A program made the translations under genes and the position numbers. Below are positions 1 through 8,075 of a DNA stretch of 64,000 nt, piece after piece. A model generated the notes under the pieces. The model did no database searches and was not told the origin of the DNA. It worked only from the letters and a program-made list of their open reading frames with translations. Source of the stretch: Halorientalis regularis (GTDB lineage: Archaea; Halobacteriota; Halobacteria; Halobacteriales; Haloarculaceae); the NCBI RefSeq assembly GCF_023698535.1, contig NZ_JALJCL010000005.1, forward strand, positions 124,001 through 188,000. Direction: 5' to 3'. The first letter of the stretch is position 1; the number at the start of each line of letters is the position of its first letter.

Positions 1-1213
1 CCGCAAGCCCGAACGCGACCCGGTAGCCAAGCGTCGAGTAGACCTGCGCGCCGTTGATCGTCTCACCGGTTTTGTAGGCGTCCAGCACGAGGCCCATCAG
101 CGTCGGGAGCAGTGCCGCGCCGGTAAAGCCGAGGGTGTTGACCGTCCCGGTGGCGACGCCGCTGGCCCCGCTCTCGTGGCGCTCTTTGATGACGGTGTAG
201 CCCAGCGCGTACCCGCCGGCCAGAAAGCCAGCGGCGAAGAAGGCGACGGCAACGACGGGCAGGGGTGGTTTGCCCGTGATCGCGAGCAGGGCGAACGACC
301 CGGCAAAGGCGGCCTGCGCGGTGGCCATCAGCCCCAGCCGGCGGCCCAGTCGGTCCGAGAGCCAGCCGACCAGCGGCGGCCCCAGGAGCAGGCCGGCACT
401 GCCGGCGAGCGTGTACGTCGACGCGCCGGTGACGGAGACGCCGTAGGTCTGGACGACGTAGGGGACGCCCCACAGCCCGAAGACGGTGATGTTGACGCCG
501 GTGCCACAGAACAGGAGGATACCCACGAGCCAGGTCTCTCGTTCGCGGAGGACGCCCGCGGCGTTGGCGGCCACCGCCGAGATCGAGGGGGTCTGTGCAA
601 GCGGGACGCCCTCGATCTCGGCGAGGCCGGCGTCGGCCGGCGAGTCCCGGGCCAACAGGTAGGCCACGGTCGCCAGCACGAACCCGGCGAGTCCGAGTCC
701 GAACAGCGTCGTCCGCCAGTCGGTCGCCGCGACGACGACCGCGAGTGGTGTGGTCGCGAGGACGCCACCGAAGCCAGCGGCCGCGATGGTCAACCCGCTC
801 ATACGGGCGAATTCGGTCGGTCGGTACCAGTTCGCACAGAACCGCAGGACAGAGATGAACAGCAGGCTCCCGCCGAGACCGATCAGCGCCCGGGCGAGGA
901 AGGCGACGGCGTAGCTGTCCGCGACAGAGAAGGCGAGCGCGCCGACGCTCATCACGGCCGTTCCGGCGGTGACGGCGCGGCGACTCCCCACCCGATCCGC
1001 CACGAACCCTGCGGGGAGTTGCATCGCCGCGTAGATGTAGAAAAACGAGGCGTGCAGGGTGCCAAGCGCCGCACCGGTCGTATCGAAGGCCGTCGCCAAC
1101 TGCTCGGCCAGCACCGCCGTCGAGAGCCGGTGGACGCTGACCAGCGTGTACGCTGCCGCTAACGCCGCCCAGATGAGCCAGCGCCGCTTCGTCGGGTCCG
1201 ACCAGATGCGCAC
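1..1213 (-). CDS. MFS transporter, C-terminal end cut by window edge
   Basis: Membrane transporter of the major facilitator superfamily; substrate not deducible. The reading frame is open from a GTG (VRIWSDPTKRRW...) to the window edge, about 404 residues, so only the last few residues are missing. The loop after the second membrane helix carries GFVADRVGSRR, which matches MFS motif A (G-x-x-x-D-R-x-G-R-R). About twelve hydrophobic segments are expected from the length and composition. An A/T-rich element (AATACTTAAC, about 1233-1243) lies roughly 25 bases upstream of the GTG and suits a leaderless promoter, which is why I favour this start. It is transcribed away from the hairpin-rich spacer at 1214-1514. 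Confidence 0.8.
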   Translation of the reverse strand, partial: MRIWSDPTKRRWLIWAALAAAYTLVSVHRLSTAVLAEQLATAFDTTGAALGTLHASFFYIYAAMQLPAGFVADRVGSRRAVTAGTAVMSVGALAFSVADSYAVAFLARALIGLGGSLLFISVLRFCANWYRPTEFARMSGLTIAAAGFGGVLATTPLAVVVAATDWRTTLFGLGLAGFVLATVAYLLARDSPADAGLAEIEGVPLAQTPSISAVAANAAGVLRERETWLVGILLFCGTGVNITVFGLWGVPYVVQTYGVSVTGASTYTLAGSAGLLLGPPLVGWLSDRLGRRLGLMATAQAAFAGSFALLAITGKPPLPVVAVAFFAAGFLAGGYALGYTVIKERHESGASGVATGTVNTLGFTGAALLPTLMGLVLDAYKTGETINGAQVYSTLGYRVAFGLA

Positions 1214-1363
1214 ACGTCCCGGTCCGACCTGCTGGTTGTTAAGTATTCGTAGTCCAGAGGCAGTCAGCGTTCAGTCTGCGGCGCGGTGGTATAACATTGT
1301 TTGGTAGTGTCTGGCAGGGCGGTGTGGCGGTCGGGCAGTCGCCGTGCGGTGGAGCACCAGCAT

Positions 1364-1384
1364 CCGGCGGCCGCAGGCCGCCGG
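1364..1384. repeat. Perfect hairpin 1 (9-bp stem, 3-nt loop)
   Basis: CCGGCGGCC - GCA - GGCCGCCGG, perfect inverted repeat. First of three such hairpins in the 301-base gene-free stretch 1214-1514, between the 5' end of the MFS gene and the 3' end of the rubrerythrin-like gene. Function unknown; possible RNA structure or terminator for the leftward gene starting at 2138. Confidence 0.8.
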
Positions 1385-1389
1385 TCACC

Positions 1390-1408
1390 GTCAGAGCGAC
1401 GCTCTGAC
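1390..1408. repeat. Perfect hairpin 2 (9-bp arms)
   Basis: GTCAGAGCG - A - CGCTCTGAC, a perfect inverted repeat five bases after hairpin 1. With a minimum 3-nt loop the stem is 8 bp. No open reading frame of the haloarchaeal type covers it. Confidence 0.8.
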
Positions 1409-1471
1409 GAGCACCCCCTCGTTCCCTGCGGTCACTCGCGAATCCCGTGTTTTTCGCCCACGTTTTTGCGA

Positions 1472-1498
1472 GGAGGGTGCGCCAGCGGCGCACCCTCC
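1472..1498. terminator. Perfect hairpin 3 (12-bp stem, 3-nt loop), possible terminator
   Basis: GGAGGGTGCGCC - AGC - GGCGCACCCTCC, a perfect 12-bp stem. It lies 17 bases past the stop codon of the leftward gene at 1515-2138. Reading leftward, the complement of a T-tract (GTTTTTGCG at 1462-1470) is A-rich on the transcript, so this is not a classic oligo-U terminator. Structure is certain, role is inferred. Confidence 0.5.
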
Positions 1499-1514
1499 GA
1501 AGTAAAAAGGTGGT

Positions 1515-2138
1515 TTAGCAGACGGGTTTCGGGTTCACGCCCAAGTCTTCGAGGGTGTCGAAGTAGTCGTCGTAGGCGGCCTGGATGGTGTCGACGGCGG
1601 CCTCGTGGGCCAGGTCCTCGTCGGCGTCGGTCGCACACGCGTCGGCGAGGGTGTCGGCGGCGTCGTCGGCGAGCGATTCGACGGCGTCGCGCACGTCGCG
1701 GAAAGTGCTGGCGGTCCCCGGGGCAGCCTGCCCGACGAAGAAGCCGACGGCCTGGGAGGTCTTGTTCTCGACAACCAGCGTCCAGCCGAGGACACCGGCG
1801 ACGCGCTCGGGCGCGGTGTCGAGGGCCTGCATGGATTCGGCGAGCGGGGAGGGCGTGCTGGCCTCGTGGTCGCCGAGTTCGCCGGCGACGGTGCCGTACT
1901 GCTCGCCGGCCAGATCGGCGGCGTCGGCGAAGAACTCGGCGGCGGGGCCGTCTGCCGCGTCGGCCCAGTCCTCGAAGGTGGCTGCGGCGTGGTGGAAGGT
2001 GTCGGCGACGGCCGCGAGCACTGCGTCTTCCTCCATCTCGCCCTCGGTGTCTGCGTACAGCGACTTCGATGAGCCGAGCCGGGAGAGTTCGGTCTGCTGT
2101 GCCTGGCGGACGCTATCAACGAAGTCTGCCGCGTTCAT
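1515..2138 (-). CDS. Haloarchaeal helical protein, rubrerythrin-like
   Basis: 207-residue acidic, almost wholly alpha-helical protein with no membrane segment. The opening (MNAADFVDSVRQAQQTELSRLGSS) and the His/Glu-bearing helices (DTFHHAAATFEDW, EQYGTVAGEL) resemble haloarchaeal proteins annotated as rubrerythrin-like four-helix bundles, but a full set of ExxH di-iron ligands is not evident, so metal binding is doubtful. I start at the ATG at 2138 rather than at upstream in-frame codons, because those would run into the divergent MgtC-family gene. It is followed by the hairpin cluster at 1364-1498. Exact function not recognised. Confidence 0.75.
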   Translation of the reverse strand: MNAADFVDSVRQAQQTELSRLGSSKSLYADTEGEMEEDAVLAAVADTFHHAAATFEDWADAADGPAAEFFADAADLAGEQYGTVAGELGDHEASTPSPLAESMQALDTAPERVAGVLGWTLVVENKTSQAVGFFVGQAAPGTASTFRDVRDAVESLADDAADTLADACATDADEDLAHEAAVDTIQAAYDDYFDTLEDLGVNPKPVC

Positions 2139-2247
2139 AGTCCTCGATTCGACCGGCGGGCGCTTGTAAGCATCGACAACGGGCCCGGCGTCCGCGCGCG
2201 GGTCGTCCAGAAGTTTCACTTCGGCGTCGGGAGTAGACTTGCGAGAG

Positions 2248-3501
2248 ATGGCCCTGCCACCCGTCGAATCGCTGCCGACGCTCGTCTTCCGGCTGGGAAT
2301 CGCCTTCGGCGTGGGGGCCCTGATCGGCCTGGAGCGCGAGCAAAGCGAGTCGGGCGGGACCTTCGCCGGCAGTCGCACTTTCCCCCTGTTCGCGCTGTAC
2401 GGGGCGCTGGTCGGCGCGTTCTATCCGGATGCGCTCCCGGTCGCGATCGCCGTCATCGCCGTACCCCTGACCGTCGCTTACGGGGCCAAGGTGTGGGTCG
2501 AGGGAGACGTTGGTCTCACCACGCTGACGGCGGCGTTGCTGACGGTCTTGCTTGGCGCGCTGGCGACACACTCCGGACGGGGTGCCGTCGTCACCATCGT
2601 CGTCGGCGGAATCGTCACGGCACTGCTCTCGGTGAAGGGGTCCCTCCACCGGTTCGCGGACCGCATCGACGACGACGAACAGCGCGCCGTGGTGAAGTTC
2701 GTCCTCGTCGTGTTCGTCGTCCTGCCGGTCCTGCCCGACCGGGAGTTGGACGTCCTGTACGGTCTCAACCCTCGCTTCGTCTGGCTGATGGTCGTGTTCG
2801 TCACCGGCCTGAGTTTCGTCGCCTACGTGTTGAGTCGGGTCGTCGGGACCGAGCGCGGCATCGCGCTCACCGGTATTCTCGGCGGGTTCGTCTCCTCGAC
2901 GGCGACGACGGTCTCGATGGCCGAACAGACCCGGGAGTCGCCCAGCCTCTACCAGCTGTGTGCGTTCTCGACGGTCGTCGCCGCGGTCGTGATGTTCCCG
3001 CGCGCGCTCGTCGAGGTCGCGGTCGTCAACCCCACGCTCCTGCCGTACGTCGCTATCCCGCTGGGAGCGATGACCGCCGTCGGTGCGGTCGTCGCCGTCG
3101 TCGTCTACTGGCGCTCGGCCGTCGACACGACCGTCGACGCCGAGATCGAGAACCCGTTCCAGTTGCGGACTGCGCTCTTTTTCGGCGCACTGTTCGGTGC
3201 CGTCTTGCTCCTCTCTGACTACGCGAACGCCTGGCTCGGCGCGTCGGGCATCTACGCGACGGCGTTCGTCTCCGGACTGGCAGACGTGGACGCGATGACG
3301 CTCACGCTGAGCAAACTCGCCGCCGAGGGGGCGGTCGGACCCGGGGTCGCCACGACGGGCATCGTCATCGCCGCCTCCGCGAACACGCTCGTCAAAGCCG
3401 GCCTGGCGTGGGTCATCGGGACGCGACAGCTCGGCAAACTCGTCACCGCCGTCCTCGGCGTCGTCGCCGCCGTCGGCCTCGGGATCGCCGTGCTCCTGTG
3501 A
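2248..3501 (+). CDS. MgtC/SapB and DUF4010 domain membrane protein
   Basis: 417-residue polytopic membrane protein. The N-terminal third (LVFRLGIAFGVGALIGLERE, about residues 8-27) is the conserved MgtC/SapB start, with the Gly-Leu-Glu-Arg-Glu signature. The C-terminal half (TERGIALTGILGGFVSSTATTVSMAE and following helices) fits DUF4010. Proteins with this architecture are widespread, and their transported ligand, if any, is unknown. ATG at 2248 is preferred over an in-frame TTG three codons upstream. It is divergent from the rubrerythrin-like gene and ends before a repeat-bearing spacer. Confidence 0.85.
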   Translation: MALPPVESLPTLVFRLGIAFGVGALIGLEREQSESGGTFAGSRTFPLFALYGALVGAFYPDALPVAIAVIAVPLTVAYGAKVWVEGDVGLTTLTAALLTVLLGALATHSGRGAVVTIVVGGIVTALLSVKGSLHRFADRIDDDEQRAVVKFVLVVFVVLPVLPDRELDVLYGLNPRFVWLMVVFVTGLSFVAYVLSRVVGTERGIALTGILGGFVSSTATTVSMAEQTRESPSLYQLCAFSTVVAAVVMFPRALVEVAVVNPTLLPYVAIPLGAMTAVGAVVAVVVYWRSAVDTTVDAEIENPFQLRTALFFGALFGAVLLLSDYANAWLGASGIYATAFVSGLADVDAMTLTLSKLAAEGAVGPGVATTGIVIAASANTLVKAGLAWVIGTRQLGKLVTAVLGVVAAVGLGIAVLL

Positions 3502-3594
3502 AACCGGCCAAAAAAACGGAACTGTCCCGCCTCGCGGGTCGCATCCGCTCCCCGCTCGGCCGTATCGGGACTCTCGGTTCGGTCGAGTCTCGCG

Positions 3595-3748
3595 TCACTC
3601 GGCCTCGCCCTGCTTCACGGCTCGCTTTGCTCGCCGTTCCGCTTCGAGGCCGAGTTCCCTCTGCTCACTCGGCCTCGCCTTTCTCCGCGGGTCGCATCCG
3701 CTTCCCGCTCCGCTCCGAGGCCTCGTTCCTGCGTCACTCGGCCTCGCC
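3595..3748. repeat. Three copies of a gene-tail repeat
   Basis: The 15-mer TCACTCGGCCTCGCC occurs at 3595-3609, 3665-3679 and 3734-3748, spaced 70 and 69 bases apart. The last copy is the stop codon and final codons (GEAE-stop) of the rhodanese gene. CGGGTCGCATCCGCT is also duplicated (from about 3536 and 3688). The rest of the 3502-3733 spacer is a degenerate tandem copy of the same material, with no convincing gene. Confidence 0.75.
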
Positions 3749-4597
3749 CGTTTCGATGGGCGCGCCGACCAGATTGCCCCACTCGGTCCAGGACCCGTCG
3801 TAGTTGATGGTGTCCTCGTAACCGAGCAGTTCGTGGAGCGCGAACCACGCGACCGAGGAGCGCTCGCCGATGCGGCAGTAGGCGACGGTCGTCCCCTCGC
3901 CGTCGATGCCTTCCTCGGCGTAGAGTTCCTCGATCTCGTCGGCGTCCTTGAAGGTGCCGTCGTCGTTGGTGACGGCGGCCCAGGAGATGTTCTGGGCACC
4001 GGGGATGTGGCCGCCACGCTGGGCGGTCTCCTGCAGGCCCGGGGGCGCGAGGATCTCGCCGGAGAACTCCTCGGGCGAGCGAACGTCCACGAGGGGCACG
4101 CCGCGGTCGATGGCGTTCTCCACGTCCTCGCGGTAGGCACGGATGGACTCGCGCGGGCCGGAGGCGTCGTACTCCTGCGCGGAGAAGTCCGGCTCCTCGT
4201 CGGTGAGCGGGTAGTCGTTCTCGACCCAGTAGTCGCGGCCACCGTCCATCAGGCGCACGTCGTCGTGGCCGTAGTATTTGAACTGCCAGTAGGTGTAGGC
4301 GGCGAACCAGTTGGAGTTGTCACCGTAGAGGACGACCGTCGAGTCCTCTGTGATCCCGTGACTGCCCAGCAGGTCCTCGAAGTCCTCCTTCGAGAGGATG
4401 TCGCGGGTCTGCTGGTCCTGCAGATCCGTCTCCCAGTTGAAGCCGATGGCACCGGGCGCGTGGCCCTCGTCCTCGTACAGTTCCGTGTCCACGTCGACCT
4501 CCGCGAGCCGATACTCGGGATCGTCGCTCTGGAACTCCTCGAGATGGTCCTCGACCCAGTCCGCAGAGACGAGAACGTCTTTGGCGTAATCGCTCAT
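3734..4597 (-). CDS. tssA: Tandem-domain rhodanese, thiosulfate sulfurtransferase
   Basis: 287-residue cytosolic sulfurtransferase moving sulfane sulfur from thiosulfate (or a similar donor) to a thiophilic acceptor. It has two rhodanese folds. In the N-terminal fold the active-site loop reads LYGDNSNWFA, with Asp in place of Cys, so it is structural only. The C-terminal fold has the catalytic loop AYCRIGERSS with Cys at about residue 241. Two upstream in-frame ATGs exist (4615, 4603). I chose 4597 (MSDYAKDVL) because the TATATGAG element at 4623-4631 sits about 30 bases before it. A second rhodanese gene diverges from this one. The symbol follows usual haloarchaeal annotation. Confidence 0.88.
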   Translation of the reverse strand: MSDYAKDVLVSADWVEDHLEEFQSDDPEYRLAEVDVDTELYEDEGHAPGAIGFNWETDLQDQQTRDILSKEDFEDLLGSHGITEDSTVVLYGDNSNWFAAYTYWQFKYYGHDDVRLMDGGRDYWVENDYPLTDEEPDFSAQEYDASGPRESIRAYREDVENAIDRGVPLVDVRSPEEFSGEILAPPGLQETAQRGGHIPGAQNISWAAVTNDDGTFKDADEIEELYAEEGIDGEGTTVAYCRIGERSSVAWFALHELLGYEDTINYDGSWTEWGNLVGAPIETGEAE

Positions 4598-4622
4598 ATG
4601 CATCTTCCCGTACACCCACGAC

Positions 4623-4632
4623 TCATATAGTA
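4623..4632 (-). promoter_or_regulatory. TATA box for leftward rhodanese gene
   Basis: TACTATATGA on the minus strand, centred about 30 bases upstream of the ATG at 4597, as expected for a near-leaderless archaeal transcript. Confidence 0.55.
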
Positions 4633-4861
4633 CTGCACCTCACGGCACATTCGGCCCCTCCTCCCCCCTCCCGGCAGTATTTACCTCTTCGCCCCTGCAG
4701 ACCGTGACTAGTGGTCACACATCACGAGACGCGCAGCGGAGCCAACAGCCCACCGTCCACGTCGGCGGCTGGCCGGTGTGTGAGAGTTGCGGCCAGTGTT
4801 GCCTCTATCTGAGAGAGAGCGAGAGAGAAGGCTTGAAACGGCCGCTCGCGTATCTGTGGGT

Positions 4862-5671
4862 ATGAGCGAGGTTGTGGTTCCAGCGGCGTGGGTGGCCGAC
4901 CGACGCGACGAGGTCGTTCTCGTCGACGTGAGAGACGCCTGGGAGTTCGACGGCATCGGCCACCTCCCGGGTGCCGTGAACGTGCCCTTCGACTCGTTCC
5001 GGGCAGGCGAACACGCCGCGGCGGACGAGGGTGGTGAGACCGGGATGCTCCCCGGCGGCGAGGTCTTCGCCGATCTCATGGGCGAGGCCGGGATCGGCCG
5101 GGAAGACCGCATCGTCGCCTACGACGACCACCACGGCGTCTTCGCCGCGCGCCTGCTCGTGACCGCCGAACTGTACGGCCACGACCCCGCGACGCTCCAC
5201 CTGCTCGACGGGGACTTCTCGGCCTGGCAGCGCGAGCGCGAGACCGCGAGCGAGACCACCGACGTGGAACCGGCGACCTACGAGGTGGCAGACCCGGCCG
5301 AGATCGAGACGCCGCTGGTCGACGCCGACACGGTGGCCGCGGCCGCCGACGATCCCGACGCCGTCCTCGTCGACACCCGCGAGGAGTGGGAGTACGAGGA
5401 GGGTCACATCCCCGGTGCGGTCCGACTGGACTGGCGGGAACTCGTCGACGACGACACGCGCGGCCTGAAACCGCGCGGAGAGATGGAGGAGATCCTCGAA
5501 TCCCGCGGTGTCACGCCCGAGAAGCGGGTCGTCCTCTACTGTAACACTGCCCGGCGGATTAGCCACACCTACACCGTCCTCCGCCACCTCGGCTACTCGA
5601 ACCTGCAGTTCTACGAGGGGAGCCTCACGGAGTGGGAGGCGGAAGGGCGGCCACTGGAGACCGGGTCCTAA
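4862..5671 (+). CDS. Tandem-domain rhodanese, sulfurtransferase 2
   Basis: 269-residue two-domain rhodanese. The first domain carries VDVRDAWEF and GHLPGAVNVP but has Asp-Asp-His (AYDDHHG) at the active-site loop, so it is inactive. The second has VDTREEWEYEEGHIPGA and the loop YCNTARRIS with Cys227. Its loop differs from the neighbour's CRIGER type, which suggests a different acceptor. The start is the ATG after GTGGGT at 4862; an upstream in-frame GTG/ATG extension would be a low-complexity SERERERR stretch. Divergent from the other rhodanese; its stop codon overlaps that of the convergent AI-2E family gene by two bases. Confidence 0.88.
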   Translation: MSEVVVPAAWVADRRDEVVLVDVRDAWEFDGIGHLPGAVNVPFDSFRAGEHAAADEGGETGMLPGGEVFADLMGEAGIGREDRIVAYDDHHGVFAARLLVTAELYGHDPATLHLLDGDFSAWQRERETASETTDVEPATYEVADPAEIETPLVDADTVAAAADDPDAVLVDTREEWEYEEGHIPGAVRLDWRELVDDDTRGLKPRGEMEEILESRGVTPEKRVVLYCNTARRISHTYTVLRHLGYSNLQFYEGSLTEWEAEGRPLETGS

Positions 5672-6678
5672 TCGTCCGGCGGAGCGGGTTCGACGCCCAT
5701 CTCCGTCGAGAGTTGCTGGCCAGCTTCCAGCAGGACGGCGACGGCCAGCGGCCCGGCGATGAAGCCGACGACCCCGATGGTGAGGACGCCGCCGACGAAT
5801 CCGACGAAGTAGAGGCTCCCGGGCATCCCCGCGGTGTACGACGCCAGCCGCGGGCGAATCAGGGCGTCCGGGAGGAACCCGATCAGCACCAGTCCGAACC
5901 CGACGACCAGTACCGCGCCGCTGGGGTTGCCCAGCGTCACCTGATAGATTCCCAGCAGGATCACCAGCACGCTCGGGCCGATGATCGGGACGAACTGGAG
6001 GAGGCCGGCCAGCACGGCGAGGACGAGGACCGAGTCGTAGCCCAGCGCCGCAAAGACGCCGTAGGCGATACAGAAGGTGCCAAAGGCCGTCGCAGCCTGC
6101 AGGACGTAGATCGCGTACAGCGTGTCCCGCACCCGGCGGTGAAAGCCCTCCACGATGTCGTGATAGACGGAGGGAACGAGTTCGAACGTCGTCGCCCTGA
6201 TCTCGTGGGGCCGCCACAGCAGGGCGTACACGAGCAGGACGAACAGCGTCGCCTTCAGCGCGATGACCGGGGCGGCCGCGGCCAGATCGACCGCCACGTC
6301 CGTCAGCACCGACTGGGCCCGCGTGCGCACGACGCTCACGTCGACCGCGAACTCGAAGCCGAAGGCCGAGACGGGGATCTCCGCCGGGAGTTCACGGACG
6401 AACGAGACGAACGTCAGCCGACGAGCGTACAGCGCGCCGATGATCGGTAGCGCCGCGATCACGACCGCGAGAAAGCCCACCAGCGTCGCCACACCGGCCG
6501 ACACCCGCCGCCCCCACCCCCGGTGACGGATCATCTGGCGGACGGGATAGAGGACGTACGCCACCGTCACCGCGAAAAATACCGTCGCGAGTACCTGCGA
6601 CAGGACCAGCGTGGCCAGGATCGCCAGCACGACGAACGCCCCCAGCAACACGCGACGCCGACGCCGATCTACCGCCAT
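5668..6678 (-). CDS. AI-2E family transporter (PerM/YdiK-like permease)
   Basis: 336-residue inner-membrane protein of the AI-2 exporter superfamily. About eight hydrophobic segments: two near the N terminus (residues 10-60), one at about 65-85, and a C-terminal block of four to five from about 195. Conserved features include the PIIGALYARR segment and the GLLQFVPIIGPSVLVILLG segment typical of the family. Members include Na+/H+ antiporters as well as presumed signal exporters, so the substrate cannot be stated. ATG at 6678 (MAVDRRRRR) is preferred to an in-frame GTG three codons upstream; its Arg-rich cytosolic start fits the positive-inside rule. Confidence 0.85.
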   Translation of the reverse strand: MAVDRRRRRVLLGAFVVLAILATLVLSQVLATVFFAVTVAYVLYPVRQMIRHRGWGRRVSAGVATLVGFLAVVIAALPIIGALYARRLTFVSFVRELPAEIPVSAFGFEFAVDVSVVRTRAQSVLTDVAVDLAAAAPVIALKATLFVLLVYALLWRPHEIRATTFELVPSVYHDIVEGFHRRVRDTLYAIYVLQAATAFGTFCIAYGVFAALGYDSVLVLAVLAGLLQFVPIIGPSVLVILLGIYQVTLGNPSGAVLVVGFGLVLIGFLPDALIRPRLASYTAGMPGSLYFVGFVGGVLTIGVVGFIAGPLAVAVLLEAGQQLSTEMGVEPAPPDD

Positions 6679-6815
6679 GACACCCACTTCCGGCCGGCCC
6701 GACTAAACCTTTCGTGGCCGAACATATCATCTGTCCAAAATTGCGTCACGGCAAGCGGTATCACACTGCAATAGTCGGTACTTGCAGGTGAAACAGAGGG
6801 GGTTCGGTTGGCGGG

Positions 6816-7496
6816 TCAGGGAGCGACCCCGACCGTCAGGAGCGTGCCGTAGGTGCGGTAGCGCTCGACCATGGCATCCCGTGACTCCCAGTCTTCGGTT
6901 GGAAATTCGTCGGCCGGCGGGATGGTGATCTCCCGGTCCGGGATGCGGTCCTGGCCGGCGACGTGCAGGCCCGCCTCGCGGAACGCCTGTCGGTACTCGC
7001 GTTCGGACCAGCGAGTCATCCCGACGTCGACCTTCTCGGGCCAGTGATGGGAGTGGACGTTCTCCTCGTAGAAGTTCACGGCGCAGTAGAACGTGCCGCC
7101 AGGTCGGAGGACGCGGGCCAGTTCCGCCAGTGCGGCGTGGGGGTCGCTCGCGTAGTAGAACGATTCCATGGAGAAACAGTGGTCGATGGCGTCGTCGGCG
7201 AAGGGGAGGTGCTCGAAGTCGCCGACGAGGTACGAGACCTGTGGATCGTCGGTGTACGAGCGGGCGTTGCGCGCCATCTCGGGCGAGGCGTCGAGGCCGT
7301 AGACCCGGCCGGCGTCGGCGGTGTCCCGGAGCGCGCGGCCGGCGTAGCCGCTCCCACAGCCCAGGTCGAGGACGGTGTCGCCGGGTTCGACTGGGGCCCG
7401 GGCGAGCGCGTGTTTCGCAGTGTGCCAGTGGCGCTCCGCCATGCCCCTGTCGCGGCCCTCGCTGGCCCACCGGTCGAACTCCTCGCGAACGCTCAT
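6816..7496 (-). CDS. Class I SAM-dependent methyltransferase
   Basis: 226-residue cytosolic methyltransferase of the UbiE/Methyltransf_11 type. Motif I is VLDLGCGSGYAGRAL at about residues 47-61, motif II VYGLDASPEMA, and motif III (VLRPGGTFYCAVNFYEEN) follows. The acceptor substrate is unknown. The start (MSVREEFDRWASEG) is set by homology-like N-terminal content and by the short distance to the divergent DUF2391-type gene; longer in-frame extensions would cross into that gene. Confidence 0.85.
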   Translation of the reverse strand: MSVREEFDRWASEGRDRGMAERHWHTAKHALARAPVEPGDTVLDLGCGSGYAGRALRDTADAGRVYGLDASPEMARNARSYTDDPQVSYLVGDFEHLPFADDAIDHCFSMESFYYASDPHAALAELARVLRPGGTFYCAVNFYEENVHSHHWPEKVDVGMTRWSEREYRQAFREAGLHVAGQDRIPDREITIPPADEFPTEDWESRDAMVERYRTYGTLLTVGVAP

Positions 7497-7581
7497 TGTC
7501 GAGCGAAGCGGCGGCGCGGGCATAACGGATTCGGTCCCGGCGACCCGAGACGCTTTTCGGGCTGGGCGTCCCCCTCGGGGT

Positions 7582-8025
7582 ATGGGACGCCGACGCCGCC
7601 GGTACCGGGTCGCCGACACCGCCCAGCAGCTGGTCGGGGGGTTCCTGCTGGCCGGCCCGTTCGTCGTGACCGAGGAGGTGTGGGTGCTGGCCTCGCAGAT
7701 GTCGTGGGTCCACACGCTGGCCGTCGTGACCATCGTCTTCGGCATCGGCTACGGCGCACTGTACAAGGCCGACGACGACCGGGACCCCGACCAGGAGGCC
7801 GAAGTCGCCGGGATTCCCGTCCGGTTCGTCTCGCTGATGGGCGTGGCCTACGGCTCGGTCGCGGTGCTGGCCGTCGCGCTGACCGCACCTACCACGTTCC
7901 TCGTCGAGGGCGGAATTCTGTCCGCGCCGACACAGTTCAGCGTCGTGCTGACGACGATCAGAGCCGTCGCCGTCGGCGCGATCTTCAGCGTCGTCGGTGC
8001 GGCCACCGCCGACAGCGTGTTCTGA
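7582..8025 (+). CDS. DUF2391-like integral membrane protein
   Basis: 147-residue membrane protein with four predicted helices: QLVGGFLLAGPFVVTEEVW, VHTLAVVTIVFGIGYGALY, LMGVAYGSVAVLAVALTAP and TTIRAVAVGAIFSVVGAA. The pattern matches the small integral-membrane family DUF2391, which is of unknown function. The N terminus is Arg-rich (MGRRRRRYR) and cytosolic by the positive-inside rule. A charged loop (DDDRDPDQEAE) separates helices two and three. Divergent from the methyltransferase with 85 bases between start codons. Confidence 0.75.
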   Translation: MGRRRRRYRVADTAQQLVGGFLLAGPFVVTEEVWVLASQMSWVHTLAVVTIVFGIGYGALYKADDDRDPDQEAEVAGIPVRFVSLMGVAYGSVAVLAVALTAPTTFLVEGGILSAPTQFSVVLTTIRAVAVGAIFSVVGAATADSVF

Positions 8026-8042
8026 CCCGCTTCCAGACCCGC

Positions 8043-8050
8043 AAATTTAA
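8043..8050 (+). promoter_or_regulatory. TATA box
   Basis: AAATTTAA centred about 29 bases upstream of the ATG at 8076. Consistent with a leaderless mRNA for the KaiC-like gene. Confidence 0.6.
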
Positions 8051-8075
8051 CGCCGGCCCTCTCCGTGTTGCCCGC

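Noticed and set aside
4799-4862. Extended start for the second rhodanese through SERERERRLE
   Set aside because: The GAGAGAGCGAGAGAG run is low-complexity, and the ATG at 4862 gives the standard N terminus.
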